A stretch of DNA of 64,000 nt, taken from the NCBI RefSeq assembly GCF_964275005.1, contig NC_092701.1, positions 6,802,715-6,866,714 of the forward strand. Reading direction: 5' to 3'. Source of the DNA: Diadema setosum (taxonomy: Eukaryota; Echinodermata; Echinoidea; Diadematoida; Diadematidae). A model generated the notes under the pieces. That model was given only the letters and a program-made list of their open reading frames with translations. It had not been told where the DNA came from and ran no database searches. Made by a program: the position numbers and the translations under genes. Positions 24,011 to 33,590 of the stretch are shown piece after piece. Position 1 is the first letter of the stretch. Each line of letters opens with the position of its first letter.

Positions 24011-25879
24011 GGTGGTGGTGGTGGTGATGATAAAAAATAAAGCAAGATGATAAAAACAGGGCGGGAAAAGATGCACAAGAAAGAAGAGTACGATGCCAAT
24101 GAAGACAAAGATGACTAATGTTCTATTAATAGAGAAAAGACAACAAAGACAAGAAAATGCCCCTCGTTTTGAATGCAAGAATGTAAGGAACAGAAGAAAT
24201 GTTAGCTTTGAATATAGCTGACTGAGACATTTTTTCCATACTAAGTTATTCATGGTTGATGACTGATGTGTGCAGTAATGGCCCATAATGGCTAAAACGG
24301 TCATCTAGAAGTACGACTGCATATTGCCGTCATGGCTGTGGATAATCTTTCATTCGTAACATGACTACTATAAGTACCCATCTGATATGGATTGGCGTTG
24401 ACACGGAATCTGCTGCCGTATCATTTCACATCACAATGTCATGTGATCAACGCCAACGCACCTCTATAGATAATCCCAACAACAACAACAACAATAACAA
24501 CGAACAGAAATGTTACTGCATGCTCGTATCTCAGACACTGATTAGAGATCTGTGCACACATTGAAGACTGCGATCAACGGATACTACATCAGTATGACAG
24601 CTTTTAGTTGATGTTCAATTTCTTTACTTAGTCTGTCCATGGAGTTACTGTTAGTAGCTCCATGGTCTGTCAGTAGGGTGAGTGTATCAACCACTACGTG
24701 GTATATTGCTGGAGGATTTCCAATGTTGACATCCAGATCATAAAACCGCATTCTTCGCATATTAACGTTCCCTCCAAAGGAAGGTAAGCGAATGAACATA
24801 AAAAGAGAAACCAAAATATTATACAGATCTATGAACTCCCCGGGCCTCAGTTGGTTGAACATTTGGAAAATGATGTCCCTTGATTCAGATGTAGAATATT
24901 CGAAGTATTCCCATACATGTACTAGTTCTCATCTCAGTATCATGGAATGCCAACAGAAGCTCATCATGGAGATTCATCCGTCGAGCGTGACCAAAACTCA
25001 TTATATCTTCTGCAGTTTCCCACCTGAAATGGGAAATGCACTATTTCTGGTGTACAGGCAAATGACAGGTTGTATTTTCAACGCATGATACTGTGGGAGA
25101 AGTAATTATGACGCCACGGAGTGGTAGTTTAAAGAAACACATCAAAGTAATACTCTGCTCTCACTGAGAAATTTATCTCCAGATTTATCAGGGTTCTACT
25201 GCAATTATGTTTTGTTCTGTTTTTGCTCTTGTTCCATTATTTGATAATCTTAATCCTTTTTAAAAATTCAATAAAGAAAGCGGCATCAGCCTTTCTGCAT
25301 TCACTCTTTTGTCAGCTAATCACTGCTAATCAAACAGGATAATGATTCCTACATGGCACCATGTACATTGGGAATACAACGATTTTATAAACACGAAAAA
25401 TGAAAATTAAGCAGTTTTTCTTGCTACTGCTGCTGCCGCTATCGTCGTTGTTGTTGTTATTATTATTATTATTATTGCTGTTGTTGTTGTTGTAATGTTT
25501 TTTCTTTCCCTGCCGACGTGGAAGCCATGCGTTTTAATATGTTATATTATTGGTTATTAATGTGCAGAAATTTTGTTTAGTTTTATTTTCGTTTGTTTGT
25601 TAGTTTATTTATTTATGTATTTGCTATATCTGTGTTACCTGAGAATTCTGTGGAAGACGATGAGTAATGCATGCCGATGTTCTCCCCCAAGTCTCTGTTG
25701 TTGCTATGGGCGAACTGGCCGCTCCTGGCTAGATGCTCCGCCCACTTCTGGGCGTGGTCATTGAGTTCATCCGATAGCTTCAAGCTTGCCACGCCGTGCA
25801 CATCCCTGCATTTGTTGTGGGAAGTCAGAGCTTCCTTTCGGAATGTCTTCAGCTCCGAGTTGCTAGGTACTTTTGACAT
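15061..25879 (-). CDS. Three-domain GAPR-1-like CAP protein (gene model, nine exons)
   Basis: Nine minus-strand exons join as 25879-25639, 22144-22067, 21752-21460, 20630-20354, 19737-19660, 18364-18084, 16944-16686, 15961-15884 and 15215-15061. Together they total 1740 bases, in frame, with a TAG stop. The product is three CAP domains in a row, each like GAPR-1/GLIPR2, a single-domain Golgi and membrane-associated CAP protein known to bind lipids and to self-associate. Each domain carries a GEN motif, a WY motif with FxxxxG, and GHF(S/T)Q(M/V)VW followed by a PPGN turn. The first residues are polar with no signal peptide, so a cytosolic or membrane-surface location is inferred, unlike secreted CRISP and venom-allergen CAPs. 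Two linkers join the domains: a Ser/acidic/Lys stretch and a six-proline stretch. The weakest join is exon 3 to exon 4 (donor GTGCAT). If it is not used, this is two genes. An in-frame TAA lies 12 bases 5' of the chosen ATG. Confidence 0.62.
15594..15616 (+). repeat. T(12)G(11) homopolymer junction
   Basis: Preceded by a CTTTT-rich tract; in the intron between the last two exons of CAP unit 3. Confidence 0.85.
15738..15822 (+). repeat. (GT)n and (GTAT)n microsatellite
   Basis: GTGTTT/GTGT repeats pass into ATGT tetramers, close to the donor of CAP unit 3's middle exon. Confidence 0.75.
15884..15961 (-). CDS. CAP unit 3, middle exon (78 bp)
   Basis: Acceptor CAACAG/GTCAAG and donor GCAG/GTATAG, phase 1 to 1. 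It encodes QEVIDMWYKQVEKYDFKKP and then GFTSGAG. The glutamate of WYxE is glutamine (WYKQ), the second changed cleft position in this unit. The rest of the fold signature is intact. Confidence 0.88.
16686..16944 (-). CDS. CAP unit 3, first exon
   Basis: A long pyrimidine tract ends CCCAAG/ATG, a good acceptor in phase 0; donor TTTTCAG/GTGAGT leaves phase 1. It encodes MGRVKLEEADISPSDLKSFQ, the CAP helices with TVEALNKIRVRHH, then FRNS and GENIAMHY. The histidine present in units 1 and 2 (F-x-HS) is asparagine here. Because the exon begins with Met-Gly it could also serve as a translation start from an internal promoter. The splice acceptor directly before it makes an internal exon more likely. 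Confidence 0.88.
17030..17245 (+). mobile_element. SINE copy in CAP intron
   Basis: It carries the B-box-like GAGATCGAATCTCGCC, then CCACGTCCCTCTCAACAAAGG, GGTACCTGGCAACGCTGG, GATAATGGGAATACCCTCTG, a CAGTGTAAACACCGAAGAGG block and AATAAAGAAGACCATGGTTG. It matches the split SINE at 5872/9189 block by block. It lies about 90-300 bases 5' (in gene orientation) of CAP unit 3's first exon. Confidence 0.6.
18084..18364 (-). CDS. CAP unit 2, third exon with proline linker
   Basis: Acceptor CTTCAG/GTCA; donor CGAAAG/GTGAGG, a strong consensus in phase 0. It encodes GHFTQMVWKGSHEFGIGKA, then YRPPGN and FQENVAP, completing CAP domain 2. A linker follows: six prolines, KETTQVTRVVRSTEYEPGQ, and a charged helix ending NETIRK. 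The strong phase-0 donor shows that coding continues into another exon, which unit 3's first exon satisfies. The exon is markedly GC-rich compared with the AT-rich introns around it, and its reverse strand is open only because of that. Confidence 0.88.
18379..18394 (+). repeat. G(16) run beside CAP exon acceptor
   Basis: A C-run in gene orientation, about 15 bases 5' of the acceptor of unit 2's third exon. It supplies most of that acceptor's pyrimidine tract. Confidence 0.85.
18680..18960 (+). repeat. Long polypyrimidine tract
   Basis: About 280 bases are strongly C+T on the plus strand (polypurine in the CAP transcript). It is intronic; no coding is inferred from the frames it opens. Confidence 0.6.
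19660..19737 (-). CDS. CAP unit 2, middle exon (78 bp)
   Basis: Acceptor GTGTAG/GTAAGG and donor GCAG/GTATT, phase 1 to 1. It encodes KEAADHWYSEIHNYDFKKP and then GFTKGAG. Of the three middle exons this one looks closest to vertebrate GAPR-1 (WYSE...Y.F..PGFTxGxG), with the cleft glutamate kept. It was found from its splice sites and its similarity to the sister exons, since it is too short to stand out as an open frame. Confidence 0.87.
20354..20630 (-). CDS. CAP unit 2, first exon
   Basis: Acceptor ATCCCAG/GGAA opens in phase 0 and donor TCTG/GTAATG leaves phase 1 (277 bases). It starts GIFRKKSKDKSSRRPKVSRS, a basic lead, then the CAP helices AFAKEALEAHNDVRRHHG, FEHS with the cleft histidine, and GENVAMHY. 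There is no in-frame ATG before the domain and an in-frame TGA lies upstream, so this exon must be spliced from a preceding coding exon. Unit 1's third exon is the only visible candidate with a matching phase. Confidence 0.86.
20792..21240. mobile_element. 449-bp MITE with AGGCTGC termini and TATTCGC heptamers
   Basis: The left end AGGCTGCTTTCACATAGAAG and the complement of the right end AGGCTGCGTTCACATAGAAG are inverted repeats that continue into GTAT..TATTCGG. Next to the left end the heptamer TATTCGC is repeated about seven times (20815-20860), and ATTCG words recur near the right end. No target duplication could be recognised because the right end abuts a separate foldback. It sits in the intron between CAP units 1 and 2. 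Confidence 0.6.
21242..21300. repeat. 59-bp foldback (GGTGTTGCAAGAAAGT)
   Basis: GGGGTGTTGCAAGAAAGT pairs with ACTTTCTTGCAACACCCC, and the centre TTGCAATTAATTGCAA is itself a palindrome. It directly abuts the right end of the 449-bp MITE. Confidence 0.65.
21460..21752 (-). CDS. CAP unit 1, third exon with poly-Ser/Lys tail
   Basis: The acceptor CACAG/GTCA opens in phase 1. The exon encodes GHFSQVVWKASREFGIGKA, including the cleft histidine of GHF, then a strand with YKPPGN and PENVFPP, which closes the CAP fold. After the domain the chain becomes basic (KKKEEKKKHRSSRGRR), then about 14 serines coded by an AGC/TCG repeat, then DEEGKKK. Two ends are possible. AAAAAG/GTGCAT is a weak phase-0 donor that fits the phase-0 acceptor at 20630. 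Otherwise translation runs 13 more codons to a TAA at 21418, giving a C-terminus LIKKLCPCIL with two cysteines after a basic patch. The coding content is certain; the 3' border is not. Confidence 0.8.
21972..22021 (+). repeat. (CA)n microsatellite in CAP intron
   Basis: CA repeats with a single CG interruption, 46 bases from the donor of unit 1's middle exon. Confidence 0.9.
22067..22144 (-). CDS. CAP unit 1, middle exon (78 bp)
   Basis: A phase 1-1 exon of 26 codons with acceptor CTATAG/GAAA and donor ACCG/GTAAG. It encodes NDATELWYQESSKYDYGNP and then GFRQGTG, the CAP strand with the second cleft glutamate in WYQE. Its length is identical to the middle exons of units 2 and 3, which supports both the borders and origin by exon-set duplication. 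Confidence 0.88.
22145..23889. other. CAP intron 1, repeat-poor part
   Basis: Between unit 1's first and middle exons. A short (TA)n lies near 22868; otherwise nothing is recognised. Confidence 0.5.
23890..24032 (+). repeat. Graded GAC-GAT-GGT triplet array
   Basis: The array moves from GACGAT to pure GAT triplets and then to GGT triplets. It lies in CAP intron 1. The poly-His, poly-Ile or poly-Ser frames it opens are not genes. Confidence 0.9.
24584..25044 (-). pseudogene. Frame-broken coding remnant of unknown family, in CAP intron 1
   Basis: Two adjoining minus-strand frames read as protein. The upstream frame gives ETAEDIMSFGHARRMNLHDE, then LLLAFHDTEM. The downstream frame gives LVHVWEYFEYSTSESRDIIF and continues through FNQLRPGEFIDLYNILVSLF and RMRFYDLDVNIGNPP to a TAG at 24584. 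They connect with a one-base shift near 24939. Composition is amphipathic and varied, unlike random translation here. I do not recognise the family. It could be a processed pseudogene, a broken paralogue exon, or a real exon with a sequencing error. Confidence 0.35.
25424..25495 (+). repeat. Triplet array GCT/GTT/ATT
   Basis: Mixed CTG, GTT and ATT triplets lie about 140 bases from CAP exon 1 on its intron side. Confidence 0.75.
25639..25879 (-). CDS. CAP unit 1, first exon, with start codon
   Basis: This exon encodes about 80 residues from MSKVPSNSEL to TEFSG. It covers the N-terminal CAP helices: FRKEALTSHNKCR, the cleft histidine in FAHS, and the first cleft glutamate in GENIGMHY. The start is the first ATG after an in-frame TAA, and a CCAG acceptor-like site lies about 20 bases 5', so the ATG sits near the beginning of its exon and a further untranslated 5' exon is likely. 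The donor reads CTCAG/GTAAC and leaves phase 1. Residue 2 is Ser, so the N-terminal myristoylation known for GAPR-1 is not expected here. Confidence 0.88.
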
Positions 25880-28249
25880 GACGACGGCTTATACGTCACC
25901 CTGGAAATCGTAACAGAAATAAAATGATATAATTTGATGTCTTAAATCTATTCTTTTAGACAGAGACCACTCTTTATATTATTTTCTCTCTTTTATATCA
26001 GTGAAGCTTCCAAAGCAATGCCAAGAGCTCGAAGCGAGTGTATAACCTGTTTAACAGATTGTATGAGATGACGAGTTTCTTTCTGTATTTTTTCAACAAA
26101 CATTTCTTGCATTTCACAGGGCTTGTTATCACCAAAATTTTTGAAGTCAATATTGTCACGACAACACATAATTTATAATGTTGCTTTTAGGTTAGTGAAA
26201 GCTGATGGCAGCATTACAAAACACAATGTCGAATACCATTATGTGATTACACAAATCCACCGATAACATGTCGAAACCGTCGCGAACGATAATGTCTTTG
26301 GAGAATAATTCGACACTTTCCTAATTACCTCTCGTCCTTGTCTATTCCGAGGCTTCGGACAATGGAGCATGACACTAATTATCATGAGGCCCAAACCTTT
26401 CAGCTTAGGTTACATTCAAGTCAGTTCCTTTTCCACATCATCATGTCTGGATGTATTCTGTTCTTATAAGCATATAATATTATGACCATCACCATCGCTT
26501 CCATAGGTGATTTGAACACAATGACATAAATTAACCCCTTGTGTACTGTGAGTGTCGATTGGCACATAAAATCTCATGACGATGTACAGTTGCACTGTTC
26601 TAACTTCTCCATGTTCTCAGGCTCAGAAATGGTTATGAATCCTCCATTTCTGCCTCAGAGCTTTTAATGAGTGATTGATGTAAGAATCCTAGGGTGGAAA
26701 GTGAATGTTGACTTTATGATGAATTTATATTATTTAGGCTCCTTTTACCAGGCATCAGAGATAACAAGGATGTGTATGGCAAAAAGAAAGAAAAAGGACT
26801 TAGGCATCAGTGTATTTTTTTTCTGTCTTCAGCAGCCATACAAAACACAGCATGACCTGTGATAGATTCGATTTTCAGCACATTAGATGGTCCAAGGTGT
26901 GTTTATCGCACTTAATACGCAGACGGCTTATAAAATCTAACTTTAAACGCACTTTGTGTTACGACACCTGGATGCACCCAATTACTAACACAGAATGTGT
27001 ATCTCTTTGGCAGACTGCACCTTAATGCTCCTGAGAGGATATTTTCGTCGCACGGCTGCTGCTGTTTTCCCGCATGAGTCACGCACTTTTATTAAAAACC
27101 TGGAAATGTTGAGGGTATCAGAGCTCTTGTGTTATCTCTCTTACTTCCTTCATTGTATCACGTCTTTGGATGTATTGTAGCGTCAAATTTCATTTCTCGC
27201 TCATTAAAAAAGTAACGATTATAATAACTGGGAAAGTATGGTAGACGCAACTTGATATCCCTCTTGATATACGATGAGTGCTTATGAGAATTAGCGTTAG
27301 GATGGCAAAGTTTGGTAAAATCTTATTCCCAGGCACCAATCTAGGCCAAAATGTGCCCATATACTGTCATCATAGCATCCCACGGATATCTTGCAATGGA
27401 TGGTGCTATTTTGACGCCAAAGAGATGTAGCATTTTGTGTAGCTCTCAACTGTAGCATACGTTTTGTACTCAGACATGAGACATAAAGGTGACTGCATGT
27501 TATAGGCATTACTAAACGTAACAGCAGAGTGTCCTACCTTGACTATAGAGATTAATGGGATATCCTTGTGCTCTTTTGTTCTTTTGAAACAACGGCATCA
27601 TCTCAGCTGCCTAAAACTGCAATTATAGCCGTATCTGCGTATTGCCTGCAGCAGCATAATACTGTAAGACAACAGTCATTTTGCACGTTAACTGTCCATA
27701 TGTTTATAGTACAGTACATGAAGGCTGCCATACAAGGCCCGTTAATACACACATTACACACAAACACACACTCTACAGTGTCAGGTGGTATTAGGAGCTT
27801 GGCATCGTGTGTGTAACGGGCAAAAATCGATCGGCTAAGCGGAGGGAAAACACTGAGCTTATATACCGGAGCACATGGCGTCGCCCAACACACGCCTTTG
27901 TCGGCTGACCTCGAATATAGATTTTAGGAAACAGTGCAACTCGCATCCCAAGGGGCACGTGATGTTACACTAAGGTGTAATTACAAGTGTACTATAACGG
28001 TTAAATAACACTTACAGCTCTCTTTCTCGTAGATGAGGCGAATAAATGCGTTGGATCAGGGAAAACTGAACAGGGAAAGCTTGTTAGACCACACATTGTA
28101 TATGTACGAGGAAATCCTCAATCAAACAGAAATATAGTGCATTGGCACATAATCACGGTACAGGTGTGCAATGTAATGTGGTTAAGGTCAAAGTCTGTAA
28201 GGGAATTAGACCTTTATACCATGTGCCATAGTATTTCCTACCAGGCAAG
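25880..28249. other. Upstream region of the CAP gene
   Basis: No coding exon is recognised. The promoter and any 5' untranslated exon should lie here or further right. I could not identify a TATA box or a CpG-dense block with confidence. Confidence 0.4.
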
Positions 28250-28655
28250 TGCCACACCTCCCTAGTTCTGTTTGTACATGAAGATCTGTGTCGGCATCTT
28301 TTACTCAGTTTGAATTCAATATAGTGTTGTTGCTTTTCTGTGGTCAAAGGATATACGAAGTTTAAGTGATGTTTATATCGAGTATTGGTTTTTAAATCGA
28401 TGTATTTACTATCTGTATACCTAATGTCTTCATTCATATTTGAATATTTGTTTATGTGCATGTATACACACGTATATTATGTGCAGGGTATGTCATTTGA
28501 TAGTTATTTCATGTAATGATATACGTAATTGTATTTTATTTATTGTCCTACCTCAATAGGTCCTATGTCTTTTCGCCTGCTTGTGCATAATCATTATGGC
28601 TACCTTGTAATATTTTGTATCATTTGGGTATGGAAAATAAACGAAATGAAATTAA
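28250..28655 (+). mobile_element. Possible LINE 3' end
   Basis: The segment ends GGGTATGGAAAATAAACGAA, then ATGAAAT, similar in form to the two LINE tails elsewhere in the window. It has no coding trace. It could equally be the 3' untranslated end of an unseen plus-strand transcript, since AATAAA is present at about 28636. Confidence 0.25.
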
Positions 28656-29429
28656 TACAGATATGTACACATTATATATCTAATATTTTATACACATAAT
28701 TATGTAAATAATATACTCAGTAGTATGTTTGACATGTACGTATACATTGTTATATCACTAGTAGGGCCTACATCTATCGGGTTAAGGTGATAACGACTTT
28801 ATTTGTAAATGTGTGAAGACGATCGCACTTTAGCGTTGTTTTAATTCATAGTGAATATATTTTTCATGGGATAACGTACTTCTAATAATAACAATAAAAC
28901 AAAAAAGTTTAAACGCATACACCTACAAAGTGAAGCTGAAGCAAATTTGACTTAAAGGAAATCCCCCCCCCCACAAAAAAAGAAAAACCACCCAAAGCAG
29001 TAACATTAGTAAACAACAATATAAAGAAGAGATGAAGAAAATATAAAGAGAAATCCACAAAAATGCATTTTTCATGAAAAATTACACATTCCATCAATTT
29101 GATAGTAGGCCTAATCATTCCCCCTGCTTGATTAAAGCAGTTAGTCAAGTGCGGCTCTTTCATTATGCCAGAAAAGTGAAACTATATTTACTTTTCTTTA
29201 TAGTTTCTTATATTGTTGTCCACCCATGGCGTCATAAAGTCTAGTATAGTCTTCTCATCCAGCGGTTCCAAGACCAAACTTTAAAATTTCATAACTTTTG
29301 CATCGATTGTCCGATTTTCCTCAAACTTTCACTGATGTGCTCTGCTAATGTTGCTGCTTTCACTCAATCCACATTTCTCTTTGTGGTTGGGTTTTAGGTG
29401 TAAACCAGAAATGTCGCTATGGCGACTGG
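28656..29429. other. No gene recognised
   Basis: AT-rich, with a C(10) then ACAAAAAAA stretch at 28963. Confidence 0.5.
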
Positions 29430-30551
29430 TATGCCTCCGCCATAATGCATGATTCTCCTAATAGGTCTATAGATAGTAATACATGTGGACTATGTGTGAT
29501 TACATTTTTACAAAATTGGCGAAATATTAAAATGACAAGTTTGTCACAAATGTGTTGAATGTTCACCTTCATTGACCTAGGTTTAATTGGATGAGTAGGA
29601 GAGCATGTATTTGGGGATTTAATGACTTTAGCTTGACTTTGACCCATTCACACGTTTATGCATTGAGCAATTTTGAAGGTATGGAGAAAAGTGCAATTTC
29701 TGTATTGAATAGTAAATTGTTACCATTTTCATCTGGCCTTTGACCCTAAAATTCATAAGATAATCACTGTCAGGCAGAACATGCATAAATATGTAGTAAG
29801 TTTCAAGATAACTTGAGCCACTTACGAGATACGAAGGAAAAAGTTAGTTCAGCACTTTCACTTGATCTTTTACCTTTTGACCTTAGAGGCAAAAAAAAAA
29901 AGAAAAAAAAAACTTTTCAGAGAAACTCTATTAGGTTATACATGCATACACCAAGTGTAAAAAAAAATAATCCTGCTGGCATTGCATTAACATGAGGGAA
30001 ATAGTAAAATTTTGAAGTGTTGCCCTTGACCTTTGACCCCTGACCTTTGACCCCACGAACCCTATGTTGTCTAGATAATCACTGCCAGTCAGTACATGTA
30101 TATATACTATGTTCCATATAAAGATACCTTGAACAATTTCGAAGGTACGGAGAAAAAAGTGAAGTTTTAATATTTTTACTTGACTTTTTGACCTTTGACC
30201 TTTGACCTCATGACCCCAAACTTTCACCAGAGAATCTTAATTGGGTAATACATGTATACACTAAGTTTCAAGAAAATATCTTCAGGCATTGCATAGATAT
30301 GGTGGAAATAGTGAAATTTCATGTATTTGACCTTGACCTTTTGACCTTTAACCTTGAGCATGTGCACCCAAAAGTTGACAGGCACAACTTCACCCCCTAA
30401 TACACATACATGCCAGGTTTCATTAGGATACAGTACCTCAAAAGGTTTTTTAGTTACGCTGTCCACAAAATTTATTACGGACGGTGGCGGAAGGACGGAC
30501 GGACAACCCGAAAACTTAATGCCTCCGGCACCACTTCGTGGCGGAGGCATA
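29430..30551 (-). mobile_element. AGGTCA-rich element with 13-bp terminal inverted repeats
   Basis: The ends are TATGCCTCCGCCA (29430-29442) and TGGCGGAGGCATA (30539-30551), a perfect 13-bp inverted repeat that includes a TA duplication. Next to the right end, ATGCCTCCGGCACCAC and GTGGCGGAGGCAT (30519-30550) form a hairpin. The body consists of blocks of TGACCTTTGACC type, three to four in a row, each separated by a spacer with a TTTCTTGAAACTTAGTGTA-type block (minus strand) and TACATGTATA words. A GGACGGACGGAC stretch lies inside the right end. No protein is encoded, so it is a non-autonomous transposon or foldback. Confidence 0.6.
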
Positions 30552-30721
30552 AAAAGATAGAAATAAAAGGTGTTAAAAAGATGATGTTCCGAGGTGATGG
30601 CGGCACACTGAAATACCTATTAAGTTTCTATTTTAAAAAAAAAGGGTGAAAAAAACCCCCAAAGTTTCGCCAAGTCAGCGAATATGCAAGTAAGAAAATA
30701 CATGAAAATGTTCATAATGAC

Positions 30722-30748
30722 AGACACACACACACACACACACACATA
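30722..30748 (+). repeat. (CA)n microsatellite
   Basis: About 13 CA units. Confidence 0.85.
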
Positions 30749-31124
30749 GTATTATTACTTATATGCGTAATGTATAAAAGAATATATTAAACTCTTAAAG
30801 AGAATTTCAGACTGATTAGAATGAAATCTCTGCATCGTTCAAAGAACGATGTGACATGTGATTTTTCTTTTCCTGTGGATCTCTCAAGAAAGAATGAAAA
30901 AGTAAAACGTATTGTCGATGCGATAAAAGTTGTACTTCAAACCTAGAAGGCCTACATTACTTCTCTCCTAGACACACCTGTATTTTGTAAGAACGTTATC
31001 ATGAATAAATCATTAGAATATCAGACATAAATAATGATTGAAGTAAATTGGTCTAGTCAGATTTGTGCCTCTCAGATCGAGTCTTACTGAGTTCTTGAGT
31101 GAGATAAAATAAGTACAAGAAAAA

Positions 31125-31127
<3 letters not shown>

Positions 31128-31183
<56 letters not shown>
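31128..31183 (+). repeat. (TA)n microsatellite, ~27 units
   Basis: An uninterrupted TA run, self-complementary. Confidence 0.95.
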
Positions 31184-31186
<3 letters not shown>

Positions 31187-33377
31187 GTTCCCTAACTAAA
31201 GCATTCAACAGTTCTTTATTCAGGTTAATCATTATAAGTGCTTTGTATTAAGCACTGCAGAAATTGCACACATCAGCTCCTGCAAATATATCATCAGGAA
31301 GTTATGTATCTGCAGGTTCAGTCACGTCAGTAATGAAAATGTGAATATATAACACCTCTTGCGAAGAGATAGATGGAAAACCGAAACATATTTGTATTCA
31401 TCTGTGATAATACTTAAATATTAAAAACATTACCTATCTAGATGACTGTATTGTTATTTCAACCAGGAAGATAAGATTTATAATTTAAAAGAAACCGAAA
31501 CTGATTAACATCACATCTTTGTCAGCATTATTCTCCGATTAACTCTTGTATAAACAGCGATAAACGAAACTGAATCTGATTATGGAAAATTGTAAAATAT
31601 ACCATGTTAATCGCTATGGTCTGATGCTATGGTTTGAAGTACTCTTCCGCACCTTTTCTCGTTTGCCACCCACCTGCTGAGTAAATATCTAGTGACCGTC
31701 CTCCATTTAATATCATATCTATAACGATTAAACTTTAATGACCTGAATTGAGGGAATATGATTAAGATACTATCCTCAGCTCCGGCTTACGCATAGTTTG
31801 CATACCTCTTACAAACATATTTTTCCACTTTTCTCCCACTCTCTGGCGTTATCCTTTTCCTTTATCTTTTCGTTATCTTCATTTATTCGTTTCAAAGGTT
31901 GACTGAAAGGTAAATGCAAGGTGGGAAAATGCAGTCTCACAGAAAAAAAAAAAAATGTGGACGATGCATCTGCATGTTTCATCCATGGGCAAAATTCTAT
32001 GTCGTGCCTTATGGTTAGCATAGTCTAAGCAAACAGTAAATGATAAGAGATGAGCTTATATATAGTGTTGAAGAAAGCACCTATAATCTCCTCGAGATTT
32101 AAGCCTTTATTTGGTCACTGGGTGCATAGAAAGAGTAGAAAGAGGAAAGATGTTGCCGTTGACCTATCAAAAAGTTTGTCGAACACAGGAAGTTCGGTTG
32201 AGATGCGACCGTAAAGTTAAACGGTCACAACGAGCTGGGAGTGTTTTTGTTTTGTTTTGTTTTTAATTCAAACTGCACATTGTTAATGAGACAGACCAAC
32301 TATAGTTCGAACTATATCCTTCATTGATGGAATCCTGTTCAGTGATTGATCTTCATAGCGTCATGTGACCAAGCTTAATTGCTAATTTGAAATAAAATGG
32401 ATCTAAATTGTGAAGTCATATTCATGTTATAGGTAGTGCACTATACTGTGTATAATATGACGTCATATATTGTGATTGGTCAAGTTTTCATCGATAGGAC
32501 GTGTAAAGTGCTTTTGGTATACCGGCCTCACAGACTGGTGTGTGAATTACATCCTCCGCGGCACACTTTACGTCTGCGCTGCAATTTTTTTGTTGCTTTG
32601 TTTGATTTAGTTATTTTCTCCAACATTATTTCATGCATGAATCAAAATTCTTTTCAGTAATACCCTATAGAAATATCAATATATAGATTACAATGTACAT
32701 GAATCAAAGGGAAAAAAGCTAAACGTGTAAACTAATTCCATTACAAAAATATATTGTATTACCAATTTTGAAAAAAAAAATAATTACCTAAGAAATTATG
32801 CAGGACTGCAACTATAACTCGCTCTGTAAGCGTTTCTATACCTAAGAAGTTAACCAGTTTTAATTTTTCAGATTCGTGAAATTAATTGACTATGAAATAT
32901 GATAACAATCTGTGGGATTGTTTCGAGCCACTGGTGAAATTATACATGCCTTGGTGACAGAAATTGAATATTCCAGCCATGTCTGAATCTATAATTTCAA
33001 CTATGAGCATGTTATATGATTTTATACTATATACTTTTCGCAGTAAGTGATGAGATATCCTTCGTCATTTCACTTTGTCATCTTCTGGCACATACAAGTG
33101 ACATATCAGGTGCTGTCTGAGCCGTTTTGTATGAAATCAGCAAAAAAGTGATAAAAATCATAATTGTTTCGCCTTTCAACGACTCAACTCACTTTAAATA
33201 ATCTTATCGAAACGCATGCAGTCTCTCGCATCTTTATTCTTTTGCTATCAACTTTTGCTATCAAGTTCACTTGGTGAAATATTTTTCATCTGTATGGTCA
33301 CATTACTTGATAGTCATTTGATAGTTACCCAGTGGTAACCCATACACCTAGAGAAATAATAATTATAGTGATCATGG

Positions 33378-33385
33378 TAATAATG

Positions 33386-33449
<64 letters not shown>

Positions 33450-33461
33450 TAATAATAATAA
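33378..33461 (+). repeat. (AAT)n microsatellite
   Basis: AAT triplets with two GAT interruptions. A (TA)n run follows at 33558-33587. Confidence 0.95.
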
Positions 33462-33555
33462 ACGCCTCCCCTCTGAGTATGGACGAATATTAAAAGGTTT
33501 GCATGAAATCAAATGTGAAAGGTGACTAAGATTTCGAGTTAATCAATATGTAGGC

Positions 33556-33590
<35 letters not shown>

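Noticed and set aside
23710..24304. Poly-Ser, poly-Ile and poly-His open frames of 130-180 residues
   Set aside because: They come from the GAT/GGT triplet array and have no domain content outside it.
15061..25879. A secreted venom-allergen or CRISP protein
   Set aside because: There is no signal peptide, no cysteine-rich C-terminal domain and no CAP-type disulfide cysteines. The motifs match the intracellular GAPR-1 group.
28153..28461. A 102-residue minus-strand frame
   Set aside because: Low-complexity composition with no domain, and antisense to a possible LINE tail.
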